The position numbers and the translations under genes are program-made. From NCBI RefSeq assembly GCF_032813545.1, contig NZ_CP136520.1:304001-368000 (forward strand): a DNA stretch of 64,000 nucleotides. Reading direction: 5' to 3'. This DNA comes from Nodosilinea sp. E11 (lineage in GTDB: Bacteria > Cyanobacteriota > Cyanobacteriia > Phormidesmidales > Phormidesmidaceae). The notes beneath the pieces were generated by a model. It was not told the origin of the DNA. It ran no database searches and saw only the letters and a program-made list of their open reading frames with translations. Below, piece after piece: positions 1 through 7,956 of the stretch; positions within the stretch are counted from its first letter, which is position 1; each line of letters starts with the position of its first letter.

Positions 1-27
1 ACTCTGACACGCGCGCCATCCTTTGGT

Positions 28-528
28 CTATGGTGATGAAGGAGCTTTCATGACTGGAATATCGGGCTCATCGGTCCAGTAGTCAGTGGCTTCGAACTTA
101 CCAACCCCAGGAATAGACCGCGACAGCCATTTGTCGGAATCAGGGTAATAGCAAGCATCATAGGGAAGATTCTCACCCATCATCAAAATATCAACTGTCT
201 CGTTGGTGTGGTTGTAAAACTGATGGGCGATCCGCTCTCCGCGAGGGAATGAGATGGCGTCACCTTCGTTCATTTCAACGGTAGTCTCGCCGTACCGCAA
301 CAGGGCCTTGCCTTTAAGAATTAGGCAAAATTCGTCTTCATGGACATGGTAATGAAGTGGACAGGATAGGCTTTTGGGTTTGAGCCGTTCAACCACAACC
401 CCAATGTGACCCTGTCGGCTATTCATTGAGGGCGTTAGCCGTTTAGACCAGCCGGTGTAATGTTCGGAGTGGTGGGCCTCTTTCCACTCTAGTTCGTTCA
501 TGTTCACAATCTTAGGGGTATCTGGCAT
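28..528 (-). CDS. cupin-fold protein (cupin_2 type)
   Basis: A 166-aa cytosolic protein without signal peptide. The middle carries a typical cupin motif 1, with HYHVHEDEF (about residues 60-68) followed by a Gly-rich turn (LKGKALLRYGET). The second motif is GDAISFPRGERIAHQF (about 90-105), which supplies the distal His. These residues usually bind one metal ion in a single-domain beta-barrel. The substrate cannot be read from the sequence; small cupins of this kind are often isomerases, dioxygenases or sugar/ligand-binding proteins. It is the last gene of a long same-strand run and lies about 60 bp downstream of a secreted hypothetical protein. The cupin fold is secure; the function is unknown. 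Confidence 0.8.
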   Translation of the reverse strand: MPDTPKIVNMNELEWKEAHHSEHYTGWSKRLTPSMNSRQGHIGVVVERLKPKSLSCPLHYHVHEDEFCLILKGKALLRYGETTVEMNEGDAISFPRGERIAHQFYNHTNETVDILMMGENLPYDACYYPDSDKWLSRSIPGVGKFEATDYWTDEPDIPVMKAPSSP

Positions 529-589
529 AAATTTCCTGGTGACATAGAGTAACGATTGCTGTTGCGCTGACGGATTTGCCTACTCCTAT

Positions 590-1522
590 TTATTCATGGG
601 AATTTTCTTGTAGCACTTCCACTGTCGCTATAGCCCTGTAAACTCCAGACTGCTCTGCTGATGGCTCAATGGTCAAGGTACCCTGCCATGGTTGGCTAGC
701 TTCGTCCTCTAACCTCCAAACTTTTTTAACGCTGCCATTAGTCTCTTCCCCGTAAGGACTCCATCCCGCTGATTCCCATTGAGCAGCATAGTGTTGAGCG
801 ATCGCCTCTGCGCTGAGTTCAGATTCAATTGTGGCGTCAACTTCCACAAAAGAATACTCATTAGGTTTACTGCCGCTAGCGGAGCTGCCTTGCGGAGTGA
901 CAATAGCTCCCACTGGAGGACTCAGCAACGGCATCGGCGATTTAAAGTCTGGCGGTTGATCACTGGCGCGGTCTGATCGACAGCTTGAATGATCGTCGGT
1001 AATAGGAACTAAATTAAGATCTAAGTCGGTTGAGTTGTCTGCTTGAGAAGATGCCGATACAAAAATGCCCTGAGTCTTATCTGCGCTGCAAAAAACAAGC
1101 TGATTATCCAGCCGCGCAGCGCTTGGGATAAATCCAGCCAGGTCTCCTGCGATAGGCGTGGGCTCCTGCCAACCCTGCGATTTCAGTTGCTGTCTATACT
1201 GAGCAGCTACAACCTCAGGAGGTTGAGGAACATTTAATAAGACTCTATAGAGATCAACATCGAATCCTTCAACGCGGTAGACCATACTGGCAAGTACGGT
1301 AGCCTGGTCGGGCAATGGAAGTTGTATAGGAAGGTCGTTGGGCAACTCATAAAGGAGTATTTGTTGGACCTCTAGAAAATCTGAACTTAGCAAACGTAAA
1401 ACAATTTCGGCTGGTATAACATCATCATCATTTTCCTGAATCTGTCCTAACACCGGGAGTTGGGCACTGTTAAGCAGTGCAGCAGTTAGAGTAAGCGGCA
1501 CCATGAATCGGTCAAGACGCAT
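590..1522 (-). CDS. secreted hypothetical protein with two similar halves
   Basis: A 310-aa protein starting with a plausible Sec signal peptide (MRLDRF, a hydrophobic stretch, then a cut near LGQ at residue 27), so probably periplasmic. Two internal segments resemble each other: PEVVAAQYRQQLKSQGWQEP (about 100-119) and EAIAQHYAAQWESAGWSPYG (about 238-257). This suggests a duplicated small alpha/beta domain of the kind that ends in a Q..GW motif. The region between them is Ser/Pro-rich and probably a linker. A GAGG lies about 7 nt before the ATG. I do not recognise a named family and propose no function. Confidence 0.7.
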   Translation of the reverse strand: MRLDRFMVPLTLTAALLNSAQLPVLGQIQENDDDVIPAEIVLRLLSSDFLEVQQILLYELPNDLPIQLPLPDQATVLASMVYRVEGFDVDLYRVLLNVPQPPEVVAAQYRQQLKSQGWQEPTPIAGDLAGFIPSAARLDNQLVFCSADKTQGIFVSASSQADNSTDLDLNLVPITDDHSSCRSDRASDQPPDFKSPMPLLSPPVGAIVTPQGSSASGSKPNEYSFVEVDATIESELSAEAIAQHYAAQWESAGWSPYGEETNGSVKKVWRLEDEASQPWQGTLTIEPSAEQSGVYRAIATVEVLQENSHE

Positions 1523-1542
1523 GAGTCAAACCTCAAAAGTAA

Positions 1543-1932
1543 TTAAAGCGGACGGTTCTGAGTGCCTTCGCCAGGAGTGACAAACAGCACTGAACTGGGA
1601 GCATGAACCTTGGCCGTGTGCCATACCTCCTGGGGTACAATCACAAATTCCCCAGGTATGCTCATCTGTACCTTTGTTTCCCCAGAATCTTGCTCTAAGA
1701 TAAATTCGACCTGGCCTGAGAGCAGACAAACAAATTCATCGCCAGCCGGGTGCATTTCCCAGGTGTCCCAATCTTGGGTAAAGGTATAGTGGGAAATTAG
1801 CTGCTTTCCTTTAAAGTCACCGAATTGCCGTTCTAAGTCTTCAAAGAAAGTGGCATTCACCGGAACAGGAATGGCGCTGCCATTTTCATCCATCACAACA
1901 TACGTTGAATTAATGCTAAAAAGATTATTCAT
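1543..1932 (-). CDS. small cupin-domain protein
   Basis: A 129-aa single-domain cupin, counted from the ATG of MNNLF; a TTG seven codons upstream is also possible. Motif 1 is WEMHPAGDEFVCLLSGQVEF and motif 2 includes PGEFVIVPQEVWHTAKV, giving His and Glu positions typical of a metal-binding cupin. It resembles cupins annotated as barrel-domain proteins near VOC and detoxification genes. It follows the phytanoyl-CoA-dioxygenase-like gene on the same strand with about 90 bp between them. No ligand or reaction can be assigned. Confidence 0.75.
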   Translation of the reverse strand: MNNLFSINSTYVVMDENGSAIPVPVNATFFEDLERQFGDFKGKQLISHYTFTQDWDTWEMHPAGDEFVCLLSGQVEFILEQDSGETKVQMSIPGEFVIVPQEVWHTAKVHAPSSVLFVTPGEGTQNRPL

Positions 1933-2024
1933 AATTGAGTTGCCACGAAACAACGAGTGGTCTTCATCATAATTTTCCTAATGTAGCGTTAAGTGTCGTT
2001 GAATCAATGCTGATGATCAGACCC

Positions 2025-2828
2025 TCAGCTATTTTCGTCACCTAATGTTTCCAGAGCGTTGCGAATAGCTCGCTCAACGGGAACATAGGAGGAGGGCGAT
2101 TTACCCGTAAGCTCAAATGGTCTAGCTGCAAAAAGAGGTGGTTGAGCCATGAATCGAGGTTGAGATTCACGGTTGATCTGAGCAGCATGAACTAGGAACG
2201 GGTGGCAGAGGTAGACTATCCCTGCTTCCCCTGTGGCGAATACTTCAGGGCACTGCGTCGTAGCACTCAGTTGGGCACTCAGCTGGGCAAACGATAACCC
2301 TTCTTCTCCAGCAGGTGCGAGAATCTGAGCTACTTCACGATGCGAGCTAGCTCGGATTCGGGTGGGGGCACTCTGCTCACCCACATCTGAAAACAGAAAC
2401 AGCATTAAAAGGGCGCGATCGCGGGAATACACGTTGATGCGGTACGACATAAAATCGTTAGGGTCTGAGTCTTTACCCGCAAAGCTGGCATCCACATGCC
2501 AACCGGTATCCCCAGTGTCTTCGTTCGTCGGAAATCGCACCGGAAAAGACCCTAAACTGCGCCTCGGCTGCCAGTTTCCCTCACCCACCAGTTGATCGAA
2601 AGCCCGATGCAGTTGAGGGGTGTTAGCGGCCTCTACAAACGGTGCCTGAGCATATTCCCCCAGCCAGACTACGGGCTTCTGCCAGGTCGACTTGTCCTCA
2701 GGAGCGCAGCCAACATCGGCCCAAAGAATTTCTCGGCACTGGTCGGCGAGTTGACGAGGGAACGCCTGCTCGACCTTCACGTAGCCATCGTTGATAAATT
2801 GTTCAATTTGCTGATTTGTTAGGCTCAT
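2025..2828 (-). CDS. phytanoyl-CoA dioxygenase (PhyH)-family protein
   Basis: A 267-aa member of the Fe(II)/2-oxoglutarate-dependent PhyH superfamily. The start (LTNQQIEQFINDGYVKVEQA) is the classic PhyH N-terminus. The iron-binding HxD is in GWHVDASF (about residue 140) and the distal His is in LCHPFLVHAAQ (about 215). The family hydroxylates small organic substrates while decarboxylating 2-oxoglutarate; the substrate here is unknown. It lies about 30 bp downstream of the DGPF/YCII gene and may be co-transcribed with it, which would place it under the ECF-like promoter at 3359-3385. Confidence 0.82.
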   Translation of the reverse strand: MSLTNQQIEQFINDGYVKVEQAFPRQLADQCREILWADVGCAPEDKSTWQKPVVWLGEYAQAPFVEAANTPQLHRAFDQLVGEGNWQPRRSLGSFPVRFPTNEDTGDTGWHVDASFAGKDSDPNDFMSYRINVYSRDRALLMLFLFSDVGEQSAPTRIRASSHREVAQILAPAGEEGLSFAQLSAQLSATTQCPEVFATGEAGIVYLCHPFLVHAAQINRESQPRFMAQPPLFAARPFELTGKSPSSYVPVERAIRNALETLGDENS

Positions 2829-2858
2829 CGGTCAATGTAATGGTCAAAGGTTAATCGT

Positions 2859-3281
2859 CTAGCTTGAACTCTGCCGTTCCATTTCGACCCGCAGGCGGTT
2901 TTCCTGCTCCCGCAGTTCTGGGGTAAACGCTTCGCCAAAGTCTTCATCGGCAAAAACGGGGCGAGTTTCGACTTCGCCGTCCTGAAAGGGGCTGCGCTTG
3001 ACCCAGGCGATCGCGTCTGCCATCGACGGCACCTGCCAAATCCAGAAGCCAGCAATCAGTTCCTTGGTTTCGGTAAAGGGGCCATCGGTAACAGTGCGGT
3101 TTTTGCCAGAAAACTGCACCCGCACTCCCTTAGAACTGGGATGTAGTCCTTCACCAGCCAGCATTATTCCGGCGTTGACCAGTTCTTCGTTGAACTGGCC
3201 CATTTCGGTCAGCATCGCTTCGGTGGGCATAACCCCCGCTTCAGAGTCGGAGGTGGCTTTGACGAGAACCATAACTTTCAT
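2859..3281 (-). CDS. YCII-related (DGPF-domain) protein
   Basis: A 140-aa YCII-superfamily protein carrying the literal signature TDGPFTETKE (about residues 67-76), followed by GFWIWQVPSMADAIAWV. DGPF proteins are ferredoxin-fold proteins whose genes are typically linked to, and controlled by, ECF sigma factors of the ECF42/SigJ type. Their biochemical role is poorly defined. A good Shine-Dalgarno (AGGAGAC) precedes the ATG. About 80 bp upstream is a TGTCGA-N17-CGAC motif shared with two other genes in the window. No sigma-factor gene lies nearby, so control would be in trans. Confidence 0.88.
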   Translation of the reverse strand: MKVMVLVKATSDSEAGVMPTEAMLTEMGQFNEELVNAGIMLAGEGLHPSSKGVRVQFSGKNRTVTDGPFTETKELIAGFWIWQVPSMADAIAWVKRSPFQDGEVETRPVFADEDFGEAFTPELREQENRLRVEMERQSSS

Positions 3282-3358
3282 GGTGAAGTCTCCTGTTGAA
3301 TGTTTTTTGGTGCTTAGCGCCAGAGTGAACAGAGCCTCAACCCTGGCTCTATTGCTTA

Positions 3359-3385
3359 GTCGAACAGAGAACGTCTAAATCGACA
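3359..3385 (-). promoter_or_regulatory. ECF42-like promoter of the DGPF gene
   Basis: Read on the minus strand this is TGTCGA, 17 nt, then CGAC, within CCTGTCGATTT ... GTTCGACTA. The same two boxes with exactly 17 nt between them occur upstream of the PhnB-like genes at 5902 and 18627. The ECF42 group is known for a TGTCGA -35 box and a CG(A/T)C-type -10 box in front of DGPF genes, so the assignment fits the gene downstream. Confidence 0.65.
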
Positions 3386-3417
3386 GGTCAATGGTTTTTG
3401 GGGTATTAGAAAATTGT

Positions 3418-4155
3418 TCAGTCGTCTATCGGCTCAACCCCCAGGCGCTCAAGCCGTGCTAGACCATCCTTCATAGCGTTTACCGCTTCCGGCGAGTGCC
3501 CCTGCCAATCGGTGATCTCGCCTGTAACCCTCAGCGGCTCACGCGATCGAAATGACTTGGTCGGATTGCCCCGAAACTTCTGATTGGTCAGGTTGGGGTC
3601 TTCTTCAATTGGGCCGGTCGGTTCCACGAGGTAAATTCTGCCGGGACCTTCACCGACCGCTAGCTCCGCTCCCCAGGTGGCGGCATCCAGCGTGCGGGTA
3701 AGATAGACATGGGGGGTGGTCCTGTCCCTATTGCCGAAGTTGGGGACGTAACCTGGCTGAATCAAATCCCCTGGTTTTAGATTAGCCCGAGTGCCGTGGT
3801 AAAGCGGCCAATCCGTAACCTCGCCTGTAACCCGCAACGGCTCGGGGGAGCGCCATGACATCGACGGATGTCCAGGAGACTGGTAATCGATCAGGTTGGA
3901 GGTATCTTCAATTTGACCAGTCGGCTCTACTCTGTAAACTCTGCCGGGACCGTCGCCGATCGCAAGTTCTGCCTCCCATATAGCTGCATCCAGATTTGGA
4001 GTCAGGTAGACATAGGGCGTCATCCTGTCCCGCTCACCAACGTCTGGAAGATGGCTGGGCTTGATCAGATCTCCTAGCTTCAGCTCAGCCCGTGTGCCAT
4101 GGTAAAACCGCTGCGTCTGCGGGGTGCCGGTGGTGCTAAGAATGCCTGGGTTCAT
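3418..4155 (-). CDS. tandem Arr-domain (rifampin ADP-ribosyltransferase-like) protein
   Basis: A 245-aa protein made of two consecutive Arr domains, where known Arr enzymes are single domains of about 140 aa. Copy 1 runs from about residue 17 (YHGTRAELKLGDLIKP) to VTGEVTDWP. Copy 2 starts at once with YHGTRANLKPGDLIQP (about 118) and keeps the full C-terminal tail (ITDWQGHSPEAVNAM). Arr inactivates rifamycins by NAD-dependent ADP-ribosylation using His (YHGT), Tyr (VYLT) and Asp (EDDPN-type motif). Copy 2 has all three (IEEDPNLTN). In copy 1 the aligned position is IEDTSNLID, so the catalytic Asp is Thr. Copy 1 also lacks the GHP tail. Copy 2 is probably the active unit and copy 1 a degenerate duplicate. 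Confidence 0.87.
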   Translation of the reverse strand: MNPGILSTTGTPQTQRFYHGTRAELKLGDLIKPSHLPDVGERDRMTPYVYLTPNLDAAIWEAELAIGDGPGRVYRVEPTGQIEDTSNLIDYQSPGHPSMSWRSPEPLRVTGEVTDWPLYHGTRANLKPGDLIQPGYVPNFGNRDRTTPHVYLTRTLDAATWGAELAVGEGPGRIYLVEPTGPIEEDPNLTNQKFRGNPTKSFRSREPLRVTGEITDWQGHSPEAVNAMKDGLARLERLGVEPIDD

Positions 4156-4173
4156 GTCTGTCTTCTCCTAATA

Positions 4174-4866
4174 TCACCACGTTTCATTCGCCATCTTTTG
4201 GCGTCGAGTTAACTCTTTCTCACTCGGCCCGGTACTCGCGCTGGTCAAAGACTGGCCCAGGGCCATCGCATCGGGCTGGATATCACCATCGGGTACATAG
4301 GTGCTCATCACCACGCCAGTGGTCGAAACCTGAGAGCGCACGAGTCGCAGCGCAAAGGGCTTGGCCGTCTCGCCCAAGAGACGCTTGCCTCGCCCCAGCA
4401 CCACTGGGAAAGTCCACAGGTTGTACTCGTCTATCAGGGATGCGGGCTGTAGTGTTTGAATCAAATGGCTGCTGCCGATAATTTGCAGGTCAGGGCCGGG
4501 TTGGGCTTTGAGCGCAATGATGGCCGAGACGACATCGCCGGAAAGCAGGGTCGAGTTGTGCCAATGGAGCGTCGTCAAGGTGCGCGAAGCCACGTACTTT
4601 TTGGTGGCATTGAACGTCTTTGCGATCGGGTGGTCGTCGGGCTGGTAGGGCCAGTACGCTTCGAATATCTCATAGGTTCTACGACCGAGCACCAGTTCCC
4701 GATCGCTACCGTCGAAACCCGCTGCTGAGAGGTCCATGCTCTCGTCCGATAAATTCCACATCCAGCCGCCCAGGGTAAAACCACCCGTTGGATCTTCTTC
4801 TGGGCCACCGGGTGCCTGCATGACGCCGTCAAGCGACACAAACGTAGATACAATCAGCCTTCTCAT
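4174..4866 (-). CDS. dihydrofolate-reductase-family (RibD C-terminal-like) protein
   Basis: A 230-aa protein of the RibD_C/DHFR-like fold. The N-terminus MRRLIVSTFVSLDGVMQAPG is characteristic. GGW and the GRRTYEIFEAYW segment (about residues 60-72) match the nucleotide/substrate-binding turns, and FPVVLGRGKRLLG near residue 155 is the conserved C-terminal motif. Members are NADPH-dependent reductases or unassigned paralogues and are not the folate enzyme. It lies 18 bp upstream of the tandem arr gene and 49 bp downstream of a VOC gene, so these genes are probably co-transcribed from the PhnB-like gene at 5902. Confidence 0.85.
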   Translation of the reverse strand: MRRLIVSTFVSLDGVMQAPGGPEEDPTGGFTLGGWMWNLSDESMDLSAAGFDGSDRELVLGRRTYEIFEAYWPYQPDDHPIAKTFNATKKYVASRTLTTLHWHNSTLLSGDVVSAIIALKAQPGPDLQIIGSSHLIQTLQPASLIDEYNLWTFPVVLGRGKRLLGETAKPFALRLVRSQVSTTGVVMSTYVPDGDIQPDAMALGQSLTSASTGPSEKELTRRQKMANETW

Positions 4867-4915
4867 GGGAGCACTCCCGTCGTTGCTAAACTGATTTGCA
4901 AACTAGCCCAACGGC

Positions 4916-5344
4916 CTAGAACGTGATGCGTACGGCAGGTGTGCTGCGATTCGCTTCGCCATGGTAAACAGCTTCAATGTTGTTACCGTCAGGATCTAGA
5001 ACAAAGGCGGCGTAATAGCCTGGGTGGTACCCGCGCTCTCCAGGGGCACCGTTATCTCTACCGCCGTGAGCCAGAGCCGCTTGATAAAACGCGTCTACCA
5101 TGGCGCGATCGCGGGCCTGAAACGCTAAGTGATGGCGTCCGGTGAGTATCCCCTGCGCAGCTTCACTGTTGGAGGTTGAAACGAACAGCTCATCCGCCCA
5201 AAAGAATCCATCACCGGTGCCGCCCATCGGAATATTCAGGGCATCGAAGATCGCTGTGTAGAATGTCTGACTGGCGGCAAGGTCTTGCACGACTAGCTGA
5301 ATGTGGTCGATCAAACGACCGCGATACACTTCCTGAGTTTCCAT
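4916..5344 (-). CDS. VOC-family (glyoxalase/bleomycin-resistance fold) protein
   Basis: A 142-aa vicinal-oxygen-chelate protein with the usual two beta-alpha-beta-beta-beta modules. The first starts at IDHIQLVVQDLAASQTFYTA (about residues 13-32). The second ends in AFVLDPDGNNIEAVYHG, which contributes the C-terminal metal-type Glu. Its second half (DNGAPGERGYHPGYYAAFVLDPDG) is closely related to the VOC protein at 7470-7856, so the two are paralogues. VOC proteins bind or transform small electrophiles, antibiotics or thiol adducts; the ligand is not predictable here. Confidence 0.87.
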   Translation of the reverse strand: METQEVYRGRLIDHIQLVVQDLAASQTFYTAIFDALNIPMGGTGDGFFWADELFVSTSNSEAAQGILTGRHHLAFQARDRAMVDAFYQAALAHGGRDNGAPGERGYHPGYYAAFVLDPDGNNIEAVYHGEANRSTPAVRITF

Positions 5345-5422
5345 GTCCTGCTCCTATCGATTACAACTGCCAGAGACCGTGCTCATTACCGTTTTGAAGC
5401 GTGATCGGAGGCCGTATTCCGA

Positions 5423-5902
5423 CTAATTCTGCTCGTCGGCAGCCCGCTCAATCTCGGCGATGTCAATCTTGACCATCTGCATCATGGCCTCCTGGGCTCG
5501 TCGAGCGCGTTCCCGGTCAGAATCATTAAGCAATTCGATCAGTCGGGTTGGAACGATCTGCCAGGAAAGCCCCCAGCGATCTTCGATCCAGCCACAGGCA
5601 ACTTCTGAGCCACCATCCGCAAGGGCAGCCCATAGCCTGTCAACTTCAGCCTGATCGTCGCAGTAGATCTGGAACGACACGGCTTCAGTAAATGGAACCT
5701 GCGGGCCGCCGTTTAGCCCCATATATTTCACCCCTGCCAACGTAAATTCGACGGTCAGCACGGTATCGGCAGGCCCGCTCGGTGTGTCAGTCGGCGATTT
5801 CAAGACTCGGTCGATGCTCGAACCGGGAAGCAGCGAAACATAAAACTGTGCGGCGTCTTCGGCGTCGCCACTAAACCATAGACAGGGAACAACTTTCTGC
5901 AT
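5423..5902 (-). CDS. PhnB-like VOC protein (3-demethylubiquinone-methyltransferase-like domain)
   Basis: A 159-aa protein taken from the ATG of MQKVVPCLWFSGDAEDAAQF. The open frame extends upstream, but that part lies between the promoter and this start. The PhnB signature includes FYVSLLPGSSIDRV, EFTLAGVKYMGLNGG and ACGWIEDRWGLSWQIVP. The family has a VOC fold and is usually annotated from distant similarity to UbiG-associated domains, with no proven reaction. An ECF42-type motif lies about 75 bp upstream of the start. Downstream VOC, DHFR-like and arr genes follow closely on the same strand. Confidence 0.87.
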   Translation of the reverse strand: MQKVVPCLWFSGDAEDAAQFYVSLLPGSSIDRVLKSPTDTPSGPADTVLTVEFTLAGVKYMGLNGGPQVPFTEAVSFQIYCDDQAEVDRLWAALADGGSEVACGWIEDRWGLSWQIVPTRLIELLNDSDRERARRAQEAMMQMVKIDIAEIERAADEQN

Positions 5903-5975
5903 AATGGTCAATCTAATTGAGTGGGTTAACAGGTTTGTAAATCTGTTCAACGATAATGTTCTGCTGTATGAAGTA

Positions 5976-6002
5976 GTCGAACCGGGAGTCATCAAATCGA
6001 CA
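5976..6002 (-). promoter_or_regulatory. ECF42-like promoter of the PhnB-like gene
   Basis: On the minus strand TGTCGA and CGAC are separated by exactly 17 nt, in the context CCTGTCGATTT ... GGTTCGACTA. Flanking bases match the sites at 3359-3385 and 18671-18697. It overlaps the frame upstream of MQKVV, which supports choosing 5902 rather than 5995 as the translation start. Confidence 0.65.
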
Positions 6003-6029
6003 GGTCAACCATATTTTTTTCGGCAGGTT

Positions 6030-6329
6030 CTACCACAAGTACATTGAGCGGCGAAGATATACCCCTCGTCGAGTTTGACTATGAGCAGCCAGGCTGAAGG
6101 CGGCGGTGCCAATACCGCAATCGCAGAGAATTTTAGGTTCAAATCCATGGGGCAAATAACCTCCTTTGCGTAGCGATCGCCAAAGCTGTCGGTACGCCCG
6201 ACCATAGCCCAGAAGTTGAAGGTGCTGGTGCCACCATCCCGCAGCCTGATTGTAGGTTTTGGCGAGTCCTAAGTTAGTGGGATAAACCCGTTGAACTGAG
6301 ACTTGCCACCAACCAACTGTCCATTCCAT
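6030..6329 (-). pseudogene. N-terminal remnant of a SAM-dependent methyltransferase
   Basis: The frame reads YNQAAGWWHQHLQLLGYGRA, then a linker and KILCDCGIGTAAFSLA. The latter looks like class I methyltransferase motif I (E/DxGxGxG). Right after this motif the frame loses similarity and ends, so the SAM-binding core and the rest of the enzyme are missing. The remnant lies directly upstream of the ECF42-like promoter at 5976-6002. A truncated pseudogene is the best reading; a short functional protein is unlikely. Confidence 0.45.
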
Positions 6330-6441
6330 TGATCAATCTCCGAGTAGTGCGACTGTAATTACAAAGTCGCTCTCTATCTCAATTAAATCCCTGATCTAAT
6401 GGATAGTCAGGAGGATAGTTGGCCAGACATAAATGACCTGT

Positions 6442-6786
6442 TTACTGCTGTAGAAGCTGCTGAATGTCCTCAGGAATTGAACTATTGTCCACATAATTAG
6501 GATTAGCCTTACCGCCTCTTAACTGTCTTACTTGCCCAAGCAGAAGTGTGAGAGGAAAAGCCAGCAAGGTCGGCATGAGTTGTCCTTTTATTTCCTTGAA
6601 ATCCTGTTGTTGCCAGGCCAGGGTGAACATGTGCCAGTGGGCAATGGTGTGAGCGATCGCATCTCTCTGACCCAGCAGGTGAGCCCGCTGGAGAGCCGTC
6701 CAAGCCGCTTCAAAGTCTTGCTCTGCCGTGGCCGATTTTGCCCTAGCAAGTTCTGATTCAAAGTGTTGCCGGATAATTGCTTTCAT
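6442..6786 (-). CDS. DUF3703-family protein
   Basis: A 114-aa protein matching the DUF3703 pattern: FEAAWTALQRAHLLGQRDA (about residues 25-43), then HTIAHWHMFTLAWQQQDFKE and a hydrophobic PTLLAFPLTLLLGQV helix. The family is small, alpha-helical and of unknown function, and is often found near metal or organic-resistance genes. It is 12 bp downstream of the DJ-1/PfpI gene, so the two are probably an operon. Confidence 0.8.
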   Translation of the reverse strand: MKAIIRQHFESELARAKSATAEQDFEAAWTALQRAHLLGQRDAIAHTIAHWHMFTLAWQQQDFKEIKGQLMPTLLAFPLTLLLGQVRQLRGGKANPNYVDNSSIPEDIQQLLQQ

Positions 6787-6797
6787 CGGTTCCTCCG

Positions 6798-7424
6798 CTA
6801 AGGTTGAGGTGGGGTGGTGAGCTGCTGTAGCGTGAAATAGTAAGCCGGATCACCGGTCTTAAAGAGGCCAAACCAGGCGTCTAAAACGGGCTCGTCGTAC
6901 AGATCGAGCGCTTTAAAGATGTGGTAGGCAAATTCGATGGGAGCCGTTGAATTGGCTGTAATCACGTTGTCGGCGGTGACGACAGGCTGGCTTTGGTAAT
7001 GGGCTGCACCTCGATAGCCGGTGGCTTGCAGGTATTCGGCAGCATTGCTGGTATGGGGTCTGTCATCTAGAAGCCCGGCGCGGGCCAGTCCGGCGGTCGC
7101 TCCACAGATTGCTGCGATAGGGATGCCTGCTTGTAGAAAAGCCTTGGCTGTTTCTAAGATCTGGGTATTTTTGCCCTCATCCCAGGCTTCCCCACCGGGC
7201 AAAATCAGCATGGCACCGGCCTCCACTTCATCTAGGGATACATCGGGCAGAATAGTCATGCCGCCGATGGTGGTGATGGGGTCACTGGTTAGCCCCAACG
7301 TTTGTACGCCGTAGCGTCCGGGATGTTTTTGGTGGGCTGGGTTGTTGATGGCTGCGATCGCATAACCCGTCTCCCAATCGGCCAGGGTATCGAACACAAA
7401 AAGATAAACAATCTGTTTTTCCAT
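6798..7424 (-). CDS. DJ-1/PfpI-family protein
   Basis: A 208-aa class-I-glutamine-amidotransferase-like protein. MLILPGGEAWDEG (about residues 72-84) supplies the loop that carries the conserved acidic residue. AAICGATAGLARAGLLDDR (about 104-122) holds the nucleophile-elbow Cys followed by the usual Gly/Ala-rich helix. Relatives include YdeA/YraA-type proteases or deglycases and GATase1-like domains in AraC regulators; here the domain stands alone. It sits between a VOC gene and the DUF3703 gene. The exact activity (deglycase, hydratase or protease) cannot be told from the sequence. Confidence 0.86.
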   Translation of the reverse strand: MEKQIVYLFVFDTLADWETGYAIAAINNPAHQKHPGRYGVQTLGLTSDPITTIGGMTILPDVSLDEVEAGAMLILPGGEAWDEGKNTQILETAKAFLQAGIPIAAICGATAGLARAGLLDDRPHTSNAAEYLQATGYRGAAHYQSQPVVTADNVITANSTAPIEFAYHIFKALDLYDEPVLDAWFGLFKTGDPAYYFTLQQLTTPPQP

Positions 7425-7469
7425 AGAGAAATGCCTGCTGTACTTTGGCCCAGATCACCAGCGTTGTGA

Positions 7470-7856
7470 TCAACTAGGCCCATGGCACACAGCCTCAATG
7501 TTGTGTCCATCGGGATCTAAGACAAAGGCACCATAATAATTGGGGTGGTAGTGAGTTCGTAGACCCGGAGCACCGTTATCTTGTCCCCCTGCTTCTAACG
7601 CAGCGGTGTAAAATGCCTGCACTACCTCATGGCTTTCGGCCCGAAAAGCAATATGAAGTCGAGGGGTATTGACATCTCCTTGGCCAACCCAAAAATCTGG
7701 ATTCCCTTCTACACCAAAAAGACCTGCGGCAGAGTTAGTAGGAGAGGCACTAAACTCGCTTAAAAATTGATAACCCAGGGGGGCTAAAGCCTTCGCATAA
7801 AACGCTTTACTTTTCTCAAAATTGCTAACGTTGATGCCAACATGATCAATCATCAC
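7470..7856 (-). CDS. VOC-family (glyoxalase-like) protein
   Basis: A 128-aa protein starting MIDHVGINVSNFEKSKAFYA, a typical first VOC module. The second module ends YYGAFVLDPDGHNIEAVCHG with the conserved Glu. DNGAPGLRTHYHPNYYGAF matches the paralogue at 4916-5344. It is the first gene of a short same-strand group with the DJ-1 and DUF3703 genes. Detoxification is suggested only by family and neighbours. Confidence 0.87.
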   Translation of the reverse strand: MMIDHVGINVSNFEKSKAFYAKALAPLGYQFLSEFSASPTNSAAGLFGVEGNPDFWVGQGDVNTPRLHIAFRAESHEVVQAFYTAALEAGGQDNGAPGLRTHYHPNYYGAFVLDPDGHNIEAVCHGPS

Positions 7857-7956
7857 TTTCGCGGTCTATCTCGCTTGTAGGAGTCAGTTTGTGGAGTAAA
7901 TTTAGTCTATCGAGGTCGCCCCTGAACGACCCTAACCAAAAGGATAGAAACTGAAG

